Source of the DNA: CAZPNX01 sp964518765
GTDB lineage: Bacteria; Edwardsbacteria; AC1; EtOH8
Assembly: GCA_964518765.1 (NCBI GenBank)
Contig: CAZFJC010000010.1
Location: 28,380-92,379, forward strand
Length of the DNA stretch: 64,000 nt
Direction: 5' to 3'
A model generated the notes under the pieces. That model was not told the DNA's origin. It saw nothing but the letters and a program-made list of their open reading frames with translations, and did not search any database. How positions within the stretch are numbered: the stretch's first letter is position 1; each line of letters begins with the position of its first letter. Below are positions 19,089 to 27,290 of this stretch, one piece after another. A program made the position numbers and the translations under genes.

Positions 19089-19951
19089 AGATAGAGGTCG
19101 CCAAAAGGGCCGGGTTCTGCTTCGGGGTCAAGCGGGCGGTGAAGATGGCCTTCGAGGCCGCCAAGGGCCTGCCCCAGCCGGTCAGAACCCTGGGCCCCAT
19201 CATCCACAATCCTCAGGTGGTGGAGGAGCTGGAAAGGCTCGGCGTCAGTGTGGTGGACAGGCCTTCCCGGGCCAGGTCGGGCACCGTCATTATACGGTCC
19301 CACGGGATCCATCCCAAGGTGCTGGCCGAGCTGAGGTCCCGCCGGCTCAAGGTGATCGACGCCACCTGCCCCTTCGTCACCAAGGCCCAGCGGGCGGCCA
19401 GCCAGCTGCGAAGCGAGGGCCGCCAGGTGGTGATCGTGGGGGAGAGGGAGCATCCCGAGGTGACCGCCCTTAGGGGCTACGCCGGCCCGGACTCGGCCAT
19501 CTACAACAGCCGCCTCCGCTCCAGGCTCAAGCCCAGGATTGGGGTGCTGGCCCAGACCACCCTGTCCTCCGATATGTTCTGCCAGGCCCTCTGCGACCTG
19601 GCCTCCCGGGCTTCGGACCTGCACGTATTCAACACCATCTGCCAGGCCACCCAAATCAGGCAGCAGGATACCATGGAGCTGGCCGGCCGCTCGGACGTGA
19701 TGGTGGTGGTCGGCGGCCGAAACTCGGCCAACACCTCGAGGCTGGCCGAGCTGTGCCGCAATGCAGGGAGGCCGACCTATCTGGTGGAGACCGGCTGGGA
19801 GCTGAAGGCCGATTGGTTCCGCGAGGCCAGGGCGGTCGGGGTGACGGCCGGGGCCTCCACCCCCGAGGCCACGGTGCGCCAGGTGGTCTCCAGGATCAGG
19901 CAGCTGAACACAGAGAATCAAAAATCAAAAAGCAGAAATCAGAAGGGTTGA
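19085..19951 (+). CDS. ispH: 4-hydroxy-3-methylbut-2-enyl diphosphate reductase
   Basis: 288 residues from TTG 19085, which overlaps the plsC stop (TTGA). This start puts the first cluster cysteine at residue 12 (AKRAGFCFGVKRAV), as in the family. The other conserved residues are in CPFVTKAQ, EREHPEVTALRGY and NTICQATQIRQ. IspH is the last step of the MEP isoprenoid pathway and holds a [4Fe-4S] cluster; ispG is also in this window. The C-terminal dozen residues (ENQKSKSRNQKG) are encoded by a dispersed repeat that runs over the stop codon. Confidence 0.95.
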   Translation: MKIEVAKRAGFCFGVKRAVKMAFEAAKGLPQPVRTLGPIIHNPQVVEELERLGVSVVDRPSRARSGTVIIRSHGIHPKVLAELRSRRLKVIDATCPFVTKAQRAASQLRSEGRQVVIVGEREHPEVTALRGYAGPDSAIYNSRLRSRLKPRIGVLAQTTLSSDMFCQALCDLASRASDLHVFNTICQATQIRQQDTMELAGRSDVMVVVGGRNSANTSRLAELCRNAGRPTYLVETGWELKADWFREARAVGVTAGASTPEATVRQVVSRIRQLNTENQKSKSRNQKG

Positions 19952-20010
19952 GCCGGTATTCGGACATCCGAATCCTTTTCTGATTTTTGAGTTTTGTTTT
20001 CTGGTTTTAT
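19914..20010. repeat. AT-rich inverted repeat overlapping the ispH 3' end
   Basis: Left arm with AATCAAAAATC and AGAAATCAGAAGG, right arm CCTTTTCTGATTTTTG...TTTTCTGG; the arms pair imperfectly over about 30 bp. A central ATTCGG/CCGAAT hairpin (19958-19973) separates them. It is related to the repeats at 30207-30268, 9557 and 47433, and to the coding stretch at about 12330-12362. Confidence 0.6.
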
Positions 20011-20060
20011 AGGGCCGGCATTGGTCGGCCCATCCTAAGAAAAGGAAGGTGACCCAACCC

Positions 20061-21905
20061 ATGGCGAAAAGGAAGAAAAAGGCACTCGAGGAGATCGAGG
20101 ACCAGGAGCTGGAGGCGGCCGAGGCCGCGGAGACCCAACAGGCCCAAGAGTTCCGGGCCATGCTGGACGAGTCGTTCAAGCATCGCCGGTTCGAGGAGGG
20201 CGAGGTGGTCAAGGGCACGGTGTCCCGCATCTCCCAGGACGTGGTGATCGTGGACGTCGGCTTCAAGTCCGAGGGGGTGGTCCCCACCTCCGAGTTCACC
20301 GACCTGGGGCAGCTCAAGGTGGGAGACACCCTGGACCTGCTGCTGGAGCAGGTGGAGAACGAGGAAGGCCAGATGGTCCTCTCCAAGACCAAGGCCGACT
20401 TCATCCGAGTGTGGGATAAGGTCAAGGCCTCGGTGGACGGAGAGACCCAGGTGGAGGGCAAGGTGGTCAAGCGCATCAAGGGCGGCCTGATAGTCGACCT
20501 GATGGGGGTGGACGCGTTCCTGCCCGGCTCCCAGATAGGCCTGCGCCCCCTGGAGACGGTGGACAGCCTCATCGGACAGACGGTGCCCCTCAAGGTCATC
20601 AAGATCAACAAGAAGAAGCGGAACATCATCGTCTCCCGCCGGGCGGTGCTGGAGGCCGAGCGCGAGAAGATGCGCACCGCCATCCTGGCCGAGATCGACA
20701 AGGGACAGGTGCGGGAGGGCATCGTCAAGAACATCACCGACTTCGGGGTGTTCGTGGACCTGGGCGGCCTGGACGGCCTGCTGCACATCACCGATATGTC
20801 CTGGGGCCGCATCAACCACCCCTCGGAGCTGGTCAAGATCGGGCAGAAGCTGCGGGTCAAGATATTGGAGTACGACCGGGTCAAGTCCCGCGTCTCCCTG
20901 GGCCTCAAGCAGCTGCAGCCCCACCCCTGGGAGAACATCGAGACCAAGTATCCGGTGGGGGCCAAGATCCGCGGCCGGATCGTCTCCATCGTCGACTACG
21001 GAGCCTTCATCGAGCTGGAGAAGGGGGTGGAGGGACTGATCCACATCTCCGAGATGTCCTGGACCAAACAGGTGAAGCACCCCTCCAAGATCGTCTCCAT
21101 CGGCGAGGAGGTGGACGCGGTGGTGCTGAAGATAGACAAGGACGAGCAGAAGATCTCGCTGGGCTTCAGGCAGCTGGAGCCGGATCCCTGGTACACCATC
21201 GACCTAAAATACCCGGTGGGCTCCAAGGTCACCGGCAAGGTGCGCAACATCACCAACTTCGGCATCTTTTTGGAGCTGGAGGAGGGGATTGACGGCCTGG
21301 TGCATATCTCCGACATCTCCTGGACCCGGCGCATCAAACATCCCTCGGAGGTGGTCAAGAAAGGGGATTCGGTGGAGGTGGTGGTCATCAGCATAGACAA
21401 GGAGAACCGCCGGATCTCTCTGGGCATGAAGCAGTTGGAGGCCGACCCCTGGCTGTCCATCGGCGATAAGTTCAAGGTCAACCAGAACGTAAAATGCAAG
21501 GTCAACCGACTCCTGGAGCGCGGCCTGCTGGTGGACTTGGATTACGGGTTCGAGGGTTTCGTGCCGCTGTCCGAGCTGGACAAGGGCGAGGAGATAAAGC
21601 TGGAGGAGGCCTTCAAGGGTGGCGAGGAGCTGGAGCTGAAGATCATCGAGATCGACGCCGCCAACCGGCGCATCGCCCTGTCCCAGAAGCAGCTGCGCCA
21701 GGAGGAGCTCATGCCGTTCATGAAACCCGAGGCATCCGGGCAGCAGACCACGGTCATGGGCGATGCCCTCAAGGCAGCCCTGGCGCCGCAGGAGAGGGAG
21801 CCACAGCCGGAGGAGGGGATCGTATCCGAGGATAAAAAGGCTGTGGAGGTTATAAAAGCTCCGGAGGCCAAAGCCGAGGATCCCAAACCCGAGGCCAACG
21901 CCTAA
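20061..21905 (+). CDS. rpsA: 30S ribosomal protein S1
   Basis: 614 residues from ATG 20061, 11 nt after an AGGAAGG site; GTG 20049 lies inside that site and is unlikely. Six S1/OB-fold repeats are visible from about residue 45 to 545, each with the pattern VxGxVxxxxxxGxFVxLxxGxxGLxHxSxxSW. The C-terminal 70 residues are Lys/Glu/Pro-rich and disordered. S1 recruits mRNA to the small subunit; six repeats match diderm bacteria rather than the four-repeat Firmicutes type. It closes the cmk-plsC-ispH-rpsA cluster. Confidence 0.97.
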   Translation: MAKRKKKALEEIEDQELEAAEAAETQQAQEFRAMLDESFKHRRFEEGEVVKGTVSRISQDVVIVDVGFKSEGVVPTSEFTDLGQLKVGDTLDLLLEQVENEEGQMVLSKTKADFIRVWDKVKASVDGETQVEGKVVKRIKGGLIVDLMGVDAFLPGSQIGLRPLETVDSLIGQTVPLKVIKINKKKRNIIVSRRAVLEAEREKMRTAILAEIDKGQVREGIVKNITDFGVFVDLGGLDGLLHITDMSWGRINHPSELVKIGQKLRVKILEYDRVKSRVSLGLKQLQPHPWENIETKYPVGAKIRGRIVSIVDYGAFIELEKGVEGLIHISEMSWTKQVKHPSKIVSIGEEVDAVVLKIDKDEQKISLGFRQLEPDPWYTIDLKYPVGSKVTGKVRNITNFGIFLELEEGIDGLVHISDISWTRRIKHPSEVVKKGDSVEVVVISIDKENRRISLGMKQLEADPWLSIGDKFKVNQNVKCKVNRLLERGLLVDLDYGFEGFVPLSELDKGEEIKLEEAFKGGEELELKIIEIDAANRRIALSQKQLRQEELMPFMKPEASGQQTTVMGDALKAALAPQEREPQPEEGIVSEDKKAVEVIKAPEAKAEDPKPEANA

Positions 21906-21921
21906 CATTGATTTTGCCCAT

Positions 21922-21958
21922 AGAGCCCCTCCCGGAGATGGGAGGGGCTCTGTTCTTT
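21922..21958 (+). terminator. Rho-independent terminator after rpsA
   Basis: 12 bp stem AGAGCCCCTCCC / GGGAGGGGCTCT with a 6 nt GGAGAT loop, then GTTCTTTT. An almost identical hairpin ends the next gene at 24809-24840. Confidence 0.92.
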
Positions 21959-22438
21959 TGCTCAGTATATCTTGAATGTCCTATAGATCGAGAAAGCGGG
22001 TACCCGGCCTTGACCGGCGGTGTTCGATCAATCCGATAATCCATCGTGTACGAATTGGTTATGTCCCTGTTGTGGGATACAGCTTGTCTCCGAAAACATG
22101 GCATGGCTCGGCGCACTTCTATATCGCTTTAGGATTAGGCCCCTTCGCCGGAGGAAGGGAACTATAGGCGGCATCGGTCATCGGGCAAGGGAGGTTTCTC
22201 GATATATTATCCAAGGTCCTCCTGGATAATTAGAACGATCGATAACAATGGATACGCGGGTTCAATAATGAAGTGCAACGCTATATGTTATTGTTTATAG
22301 GCAAGTTATTAATATCCGATTTTCTCTAATCCGGTTAACCAACTGAAGTTTGACCTTTATATTTCTTTAGCTATAGACGATTCCTTTCAACAGTAGTTCT
22401 TTGTTGTACTTCATTATTATTGAACTCGCAGAAAAATA
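21959..22438. other. 480 bp gap without a recognisable gene
   Basis: I see no ORF with family resemblance or good codon use on either strand. Short frames (for example 22020-22229) lack ribosome sites. The only local structure is an 8 bp inverted repeat ATTATCCA / TGGATAAT at 22207-22214 and 22223-22230. The right 150 bp are AT-rich and lead into a consensus promoter. A small RNA or decayed gene is possible but unsupported. Confidence 0.5.
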
Positions 22439-22467
22439 TTGACAATGGATAAAAATATAAATATAAT
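22439..22467 (+). promoter_or_regulatory. Perfect-consensus sigma70-type promoter
   Basis: TTGACA (22439-22444), 17 bp, TATAAT (22462-22467): an exact match to the sigma70 consensus in both boxes and spacing. It drives the secreted protein gene at 22518, implying high basal expression. Confidence 0.88.
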
Positions 22468-22517
22468 TTAAGAAAAATATGGTGAAACATTCAATAATAT
22501 CGAGGAGCAAAGAGGAA

Positions 22518-24776
22518 ATGAAGAATGTTTGGTTGGCATTGGTGCTGGCAACGGTTGTGGCCCTGGCCACCGCGTCCGATGCCGGCGGAATAATGAACGT
22601 CCGGCCTCAGATAAAGCGGCCCTCGGGCGCCATCACCTTGAGGTGGGGAGCCAGGACACAGCTTCAGACCTCGGTCTCTTCCAAGACCTCCAGTGTTTGG
22701 TTCACGGTCGGAGGCGTCCCGGGGCATTCCGCGGCCCAGGGTCAGATGGTCACCTGGGCGGCTGACTGCCAGACCGTAGACACCCTGCAATGGGAGATCT
22801 GGATAGATGCCAACGGCAACGGGGCCTTCGACACCACGGGTGCCGACGAGCTATTGATCGCCTATTATGTGGCCAACGGGGATACCACTGGCAGCGACGG
22901 ACTACCCGATACCACCGCGGCGGTCGATAACCAGATCGTCAATATGCTCAAATGCGGTTTCCCCCCAGCGTTGTATTGGTTCAGAGCCGTTAGTTTTCAG
23001 GATGGAAGTTCGGCTTTCGACTCCATCCGGGTGACGCCGATGTCCTCGCCCTGGGCCACGGTCTCCGGCCATATCCATGTCCCCGGAGATTCCGCCCTGC
23101 AGGCCGGACTGTGGGTGGAGGCCGATTTAGTCAGCGAAGGCCAGGAGCCGATCTTCTGGGCGGCCATCAGCGACAGCTACGGCAACTACACCATAAACTT
23201 CGATGCTGCCTATCCCGATTCCAGTTGGATGATCGGCGGGCTGGGTGATCTGATAGGCGCTTCCGGCGTCTACGTGGCCCCGCCGGACACCCAATTGTTT
23301 GTGACCACCGGTCCGCATCCCGGGGTGAACTTCAATTATCAACTGGCCACCGACAGCATCACCGGTGACGTCGTCCTGTATCCCGGACAAAGCCTGCCGG
23401 TAGAGGTCGACGTCTGGGCCCAGAACCAAAATACCGGACGGGGGAAGTCCACGGAGACGGTCGAAGGCCACTACCAGATCTTCTTTACCGAGGCGGACTC
23501 CGGGCTTTGGGACATCGGTCTGTGGTGGGATGATCACATCACCGGGTACATGCGCCCCAACAGCCGCAACGACCTGCAGCCGGTCGGCGCCGGGCACCTT
23601 TTGGAGAACTTCACCGTCTATCCGGCCGACGTCGTGGTACAGGGGACGGTCACCGAGAACGGAGGCCCTCCGGCCAACCAGTACCGGATCATCGCCTGGT
23701 CGCAGGATTACCAGATGTACAACTATGTCATCAGCCAGGCCGGCAGCGGAAGCTACAGCCTGCCGGTCTCCGATCTGGAGTCCCAATATAGCATCAGTGT
23801 GGTCGATTGGGACGATGAGCATCCCATACCGCCCGGGTGGATTGTCTATCCGCCCAGATATTATCCGGTGAATCCGCCGGCCTCGGACATCGACTTCGAC
23901 CTCTTTCCGCCCTCCGAGTTCATCGAGGGCCAGATAACCCAGGATCCCGGCGACGCCCAGATCATCAACTTCGATCAGACATACGTCAACGCCCAGTCCA
24001 CCTCCAGCGGCGGCCAATTTTACAACCAGCCGGACGGTGCGGGCAACTATTTGATACCGTTGACCGCCGGCAGCTATAATGTCTGGGCCTGGAGCGATGG
24101 GTTTCTCTTTCTTCCCGGCCAACATTCGAATGTAACCGTCAATGCCAACGACACCATCCGGGGGGTCGATTTCATTGCCAACTATGCCCATTGCCAGGTG
24201 GAGGCTAACCTGGTTGGCTATCCCGCCGGCTTTGAGGCCTGGATGAATGCGATGGATGCCGCGGGATGGCCCAACGGTTACGTAGCCAATGCGCAGGTGA
24301 ACGGCCCGGGAACCTGGAATCTCTATATCTGCAATTCCACCGGTTGGACGCTGTATCCTCCCGAGGTGAGCGGATATACGGTGGCCCCCAACTCTTACAG
24401 CATAGGAGACATCACCCACGCGGATACCTACCGGGGGATCTACACCTTCACCTATACGTCCAGCGGCGTGGCCGGCAAACCGGAGACGGCTCTGCCCAAG
24501 ACCTTCGCTCTATTCCGGAACAGGCCGAACCCGGTCTCCACTCATACCGAGATCTCGTTCCAGCTGCCATCGCAGAGAGACGTTTGCCTGACGATCTACA
24601 ACATGCTGGGCCAGGAGGTGAAAAGTTGGAGGCAGGAAGCCGTGGGGCCCGGGTACCACACCGTGAACTGGGATGGCCGGGATATGAGAGGGGATAAAGT
24701 CTGCAACGGGGTGTATTTCTACCGACTCATAGCCGGTGATTTCACCGCTACCCGGAGGATGTCGGTCGTTCGCTGA
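22518..24776 (+). CDS. Large secreted protein with C-terminal FlgD-like / T9SS type A-like sorting domain
   Basis: 752 residues from ATG 22518, which has AGGAG at 22503-22507 and starts directly with a signal peptide (KNVWLALVLATVVALATA); the longer frame from 22479 adds 13 non-signal residues. The body is beta-rich and Gly/Asn/Tyr-rich, with a calcium-loop-like DANGNGAFD and carboxypeptidase-regulatory/Ig-like segments (VSGHIHVPGDS, VVQGTVTENGGP, FIEGQITQDPG). The last 90 residues (LFRNRPNPVSTHTEISFQL, YNMLGQEV, NGVYFYRL) are the sorting domain. No catalytic motif is recognised; a cell-surface structural or adhesive protein is likely. Confidence 0.82.
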   Translation: MKNVWLALVLATVVALATASDAGGIMNVRPQIKRPSGAITLRWGARTQLQTSVSSKTSSVWFTVGGVPGHSAAQGQMVTWAADCQTVDTLQWEIWIDANGNGAFDTTGADELLIAYYVANGDTTGSDGLPDTTAAVDNQIVNMLKCGFPPALYWFRAVSFQDGSSAFDSIRVTPMSSPWATVSGHIHVPGDSALQAGLWVEADLVSEGQEPIFWAAISDSYGNYTINFDAAYPDSSWMIGGLGDLIGASGVYVAPPDTQLFVTTGPHPGVNFNYQLATDSITGDVVLYPGQSLPVEVDVWAQNQNTGRGKSTETVEGHYQIFFTEADSGLWDIGLWWDDHITGYMRPNSRNDLQPVGAGHLLENFTVYPADVVVQGTVTENGGPPANQYRIIAWSQDYQMYNYVISQAGSGSYSLPVSDLESQYSISVVDWDDEHPIPPGWIVYPPRYYPVNPPASDIDFDLFPPSEFIEGQITQDPGDAQIINFDQTYVNAQSTSSGGQFYNQPDGAGNYLIPLTAGSYNVWAWSDGFLFLPGQHSNVTVNANDTIRGVDFIANYAHCQVEANLVGYPAGFEAWMNAMDAAGWPNGYVANAQVNGPGTWNLYICNSTGWTLYPPEVSGYTVAPNSYSIGDITHADTYRGIYTFTYTSSGVAGKPETALPKTFALFRNRPNPVSTHTEISFQLPSQRDVCLTIYNMLGQEVKSWRQEAVGPGYHTVNWDGRDMRGDKVCNGVYFYRLIAGDFTATRRMSVVR

Positions 24777-24808
24777 GGAGTAAAAAACATTTACTAAAAG
24801 AAAGAGCC

Positions 24809-24840
24809 TAGAGCCCCTCCCGGAGACGGGAGGGGCTCTA
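24809..24840 (+). terminator. Rho-independent terminator, near-copy of the one after rpsA
   Basis: Perfect 13 bp stem TAGAGCCCCTCCC / GGGAGGGGCTCTA, loop GGAGAC. It shares the entire stem with 21922-21951; the downstream T-run is weak. Confidence 0.8.
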
Positions 24841-24850
24841 GGTATTACTA

Positions 24851-24880
24851 TTGACAACCCTATACCCCAAGTGCTATATT
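24851..24880 (+). promoter_or_regulatory. Sigma70-type promoter
   Basis: TTGACA (24851-24856), 18 bp, TATATT (24875-24880). It lies directly after the terminator and points at the SDH-type protease gene 265 bp downstream, across a structured repeat. Confidence 0.65.
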
Positions 24881-24930
24881 CGGCTATAAAGAAATGGCAG
24901 GATAGGGTATGAGGATTGAACGAACCCAAC

Positions 24931-25067
24931 CCTTAATCCCTTCCCTCCTCCTTCGTCCGCCTGTGGCGAACTACAGCGGACAGGTGAGCCTGTCCTGCCT
25001 GTGCGCCGCAGCGAAAGCGTAGGCACGAGAATGGCCGCCGGCCTTGTCATCGAAGGAGGGAAGGGCA
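24931..25067. repeat. Structured palindromic intergenic element
   Basis: The ends pair: CCCTTCCCTCCTCCTTCG on the left (from about 24938) and CGAAGGAGGGAAGGG on the right (to about 25067). Nested hairpins lie inside: GTCCGCCTGT/ACAGCGGAC, GACAGG-TGAG-CCTGTC and GCCTGTGC/GTAGGCAC. With the promoter and terminator it accounts for the 370 bp between the two genes. Confidence 0.6.
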
Positions 25068-25146
25068 GGGATAGGTCTGAACCAAGTCAGGGATACCCCT
25101 CTTTCCCCTCTTTGTGGCAGAGTTACCACCATGCGAGATTCAACCC

Positions 25147-26154
25147 ATGCCCACCGCCAAACAACTAAAGATCAAGCAGCCCCCGGTCCTCTTCGACCGC
25201 ACCCAGGAGCTGATCGCCAAGCTGGAGGGCCACCTGGGTGGCCCCCTGGTCACCTACTGGAACAACCCACGGGGCGAGGTCTGCCACAACGATGTTTTGG
25301 CCTTCTACGAGCTGCTGGAGAAACTGGGACAGAGGGAGAGGATCTACCTCTTCATCAAGTCACATGGCGGCCACGGACAGGCCTCGCTGCGCATCGTGAA
25401 CCTGCTCCGCAAATATTGCCGGGAGCTGGTGGCCCTGGTGCCGCTGGAATGCGCCTCGGCCGCCACCATGATGGCCCTGGGCGCCAACCGCATCCTGATG
25501 GGCCCCATGGCCTACCTGACGGCCATCGACACCTCGCTGACCCATGACCTGTCGCCCATCGACCGGGACAACGAGCGGGTCAGCGTTAGCCTGGACGAGC
25601 TCAATCGGGTGATCCGCCTATGGCAGAAGGAGAAGGGCGATTCGGGCGACAACCCCTACAAGTCGCTTTACGCCTACGTCCATCCACTGGTGATCGGGGC
25701 GGTGGACCGGGCCGACTCCCTGTCCATCATGCTGTGCAAGGAACTGCTCTCCTATCACATCAAGGAGGAGGCGGTGGCCGAGCGCATCGCCCAGACTCTG
25801 AACTCCCGCTATCCCTCGCACAGCTATCCCATCCTGTTGGAGGAGGCGGTCAGGATAGGATTGGAGGCAGAGCCCATGGACCGCAGGATCAATGACCTGC
25901 TGCTGGACCTCAACCAAACCTATTCGGAGATGGGCCAGCGGGCCACCACCGACCTCAGCGAGATCAAGTCCCATGGCAACGAGATCCTCAACATCCTCGA
26001 GGCCGCCGGACTTCAGATCTTCTTCCAGCAGGATAAGGACTGGTTCTACCGCACCGAGGAACGGCGCTGGATCAGCCTCAACGACGAGAGCCGCTGGCGG
26101 CGAGTGGAGCGGGGCGACAAGGGGGTGAGGGTGACCACATTACATATCGCCTAA
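25147..26154 (+). CDS. SDH-type serine protease (ClpP/SppA-fold, serine dehydrogenase proteinase family)
   Basis: 335 residues from ATG 25147 (a GTG at 25114 would add 11 residues). The ClpP/crotonase-fold signature is seen as IYLFIKSHGGHGQAS (oxyanion-type glycines), then VPLECASAATMMALGA with the candidate nucleophile Ser, and RILMGPMAYLTAIDTSL. This matches the SDH protease family, predicted proteases without a helical membrane anchor. No signal peptide is present, so it is probably cytosolic. The C-terminal 80 residues (GNEILNILEAAG..., W/R-rich) are not part of the protease core. The exact substrate is unknown. Confidence 0.8.
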   Translation: MPTAKQLKIKQPPVLFDRTQELIAKLEGHLGGPLVTYWNNPRGEVCHNDVLAFYELLEKLGQRERIYLFIKSHGGHGQASLRIVNLLRKYCRELVALVPLECASAATMMALGANRILMGPMAYLTAIDTSLTHDLSPIDRDNERVSVSLDELNRVIRLWQKEKGDSGDNPYKSLYAYVHPLVIGAVDRADSLSIMLCKELLSYHIKEEAVAERIAQTLNSRYPSHSYPILLEEAVRIGLEAEPMDRRINDLLLDLNQTYSEMGQRATTDLSEIKSHGNEILNILEAAGLQIFFQQDKDWFYRTEERRWISLNDESRWRRVERGDKGVRVTTLHIA

Positions 26155-26167
26155 GGCCGAAATGCAT

Positions 26168-26266
26168 TGTCACCCTGAGCCGGGCACCTGACCTGACAAA
26201 CCGAACGGGTGACAACCAGCGCCATGCTTCAGCCGGCGGGGTAGGGGAGCTTTGCTCAGCATGACA
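26168..26266. repeat. TGTCA-ended inverted repeat element, copy 1
   Basis: Ends TGTCACCCTGAGC (26168-26180) and GCTCAGCATGACA (26254-26266) are near-perfect inverted repeats; the interior is GC-rich. A related element with TGTCATCCTGAG/ATGACA ends lies at 27129-27228. Elements of this type are common as non-autonomous intergenic repeats. Confidence 0.6.
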
Positions 26267-26316
26267 GACGATTCCGTTCGTCCCACAATCGATCGCAATA
26301 GAGTGAATTTCAGAAC

Positions 26317-26709
26317 ATGCGAAGAACCTTAAGCCCACTATCCATCATCCTGGCCCTCGCCCTGCTCTCCGGCCAGACGGCCATCAGCCAGGAGGCCCCG
26401 TCATTGCCGCGCCCGTCCAGGCAGGAGCAGGCCCCTGGGCAGACGGCCCTCGAAAGCGTCCCGGCCGATACCGCTTCAGTCCAGGAGCCGACCCCGGCGG
26501 CGCCTGCGGCCGATACCCTCAGGCCAACCCCGTTGCTCATGACAGTCGACTCGACAGCGTCGCCTAAGAAGCCCCTGAAGAAGCCGGGCGGCTTCAAGCC
26601 GCTGAAGATCAGGCTTGACAGGAACGGAAAGATATTCCTGGCGGCCACGGCTGTATTGATGGGAGCGGTGTACCTGTCCTATCAGTATTTCCGGAAGGAC
26701 GTAAAATAG
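26317..26709 (+). CDS. Small predicted membrane/secreted protein, Pro-rich
   Basis: 130 residues, no recognised family. Residues 1-24 are a signal peptide-like hydrophobic segment (LSPLSIILALALLSG). Residues 25-85 are Pro/Ala/Thr-rich and disordered. Residues about 86-105 are basic (KKPLKKPGGFKPLKIRL), and a C-terminal transmembrane helix (IFLAATAVLMGAVYL) follows. The C-terminal tail is basic (FRKDVK), consistent with an N-out/C-in protein whose linker lies in the periplasm. A clear terminator follows 90 bp downstream. Confidence 0.6.
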   Translation: MRRTLSPLSIILALALLSGQTAISQEAPSLPRPSRQEQAPGQTALESVPADTASVQEPTPAAPAADTLRPTPLLMTVDSTASPKKPLKKPGGFKPLKIRLDRNGKIFLAATAVLMGAVYLSYQYFRKDVK

Positions 26710-26800
26710 GGGCAGGCTATATTACAAGCCATGCTGACCTCGTCGAATCATGGCAATATCTTTTGCGGGTTGGGACAGGCCCAGTATAACCGGTAGACGA

Positions 26801-26830
26801 AAAGCCCCGATGAGACCTCATCGGGGCTTT
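26801..26830 (+). terminator. Rho-independent terminator
   Basis: Perfect 13 bp stem AAAGCCCCGATGA / TCATCGGGGCTTT with a 4 nt GACC loop; the A-run/T-run symmetry allows action in both directions. Confidence 0.9.
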
Positions 26831-26862
26831 GCCAAAGAAAAAGACGGCCAGCTCCTGGGGTA

Positions 26863-27022
26863 GGGTTACCGGGCTACCAAGTCTCCAGTCCTCCGATCTG
26901 TGGTTAGTACGGGTTACCGGGATATTGGGATACCAAGTACCGTGTTCCAGGACTCCAAGTTATTGGGATACCGAGTTACCAGGTTGGGAAACCGGGTCTC
27001 CAAGATACCGCCAGGATAACTG
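26863..27022. repeat. Degenerate 8-nt tandem repeat (GGGNTACC-like)
   Basis: About 20 consecutive 8-base units can be read: GGGTTACC, GGGCTACC, AAGTCTCC, AGTCCTCC, then after divergence GGGTTACC, GGGATATT, GGGATACC, with a phase slip later (GATACCGA, GTTACCAG). The unit is half-palindromic, so the array can fold on itself. It fills most of the gap between the small membrane protein and ispG. Confidence 0.65.
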
Positions 27023-27128
27023 GAGCTGGCCGTCATATTATCTAAAGAGCCTTTTTCTTTATCCCATAGGCATTATAACTCTGGAACAGGGTTTTGTCAA
27101 GAGAAATCTGAAAATTTTTTACTTTTTC

Positions 27129-27228
27129 TGTCATCCTGAGAAAGGCTTCCTACTTGGCGAATTGGAGGATGAGTCTGCTCGGCCATCATCCCTCGACCTA
27201 GCGGGCAAGGGATTTCCCCGGGATGACA
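27129..27228. repeat. TGTCA-ended inverted repeat element, copy 2
   Basis: Begins TGTCATCCTGAG (27129-27140) and ends CCGGGATGACA (27218-27228). The outer TGTCAT/ATGACA pair is inverted. It shares termini and length with 26168-26266. Confidence 0.55.
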
Positions 27229-27255
27229 TCATGTTTTCCGGATAGCAATTAGTGG

Positions 27256-27284
27256 TTGCAAAAGCCCGGCCAAAGGTCTATAAT
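27256..27284 (+). promoter_or_regulatory. Sigma70-type promoter of ispG
   Basis: TTGCAA (27256-27261), 17 bp, TATAAT (27279-27284). The predicted start at about 27291 coincides with an in-frame ATG, suggesting a leaderless mRNA. It also argues against the longer frame opening at 27252. Confidence 0.75.
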
Positions 27285-27290
27285 ATCGAC

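Noticed and set aside
23127..24419. 430-codon - strand frame inside the secreted-protein gene
   Set aside because: The + strand gene has a signal peptide, sorting domain, promoter and terminator; the - strand frame has none of these.
26863..27022. CRISPR array
   Set aside because: The repeats are only 8 nt, degenerate and without spacers, and no cas gene is present in the window.
26829..27245. 138-codon + strand frame between the small membrane protein and ispG
   Set aside because: It runs through a terminator arm, the 8-nt tandem array and a TGTCA-ended repeat; composition follows the repeats and no ribosome site or family motif is seen.
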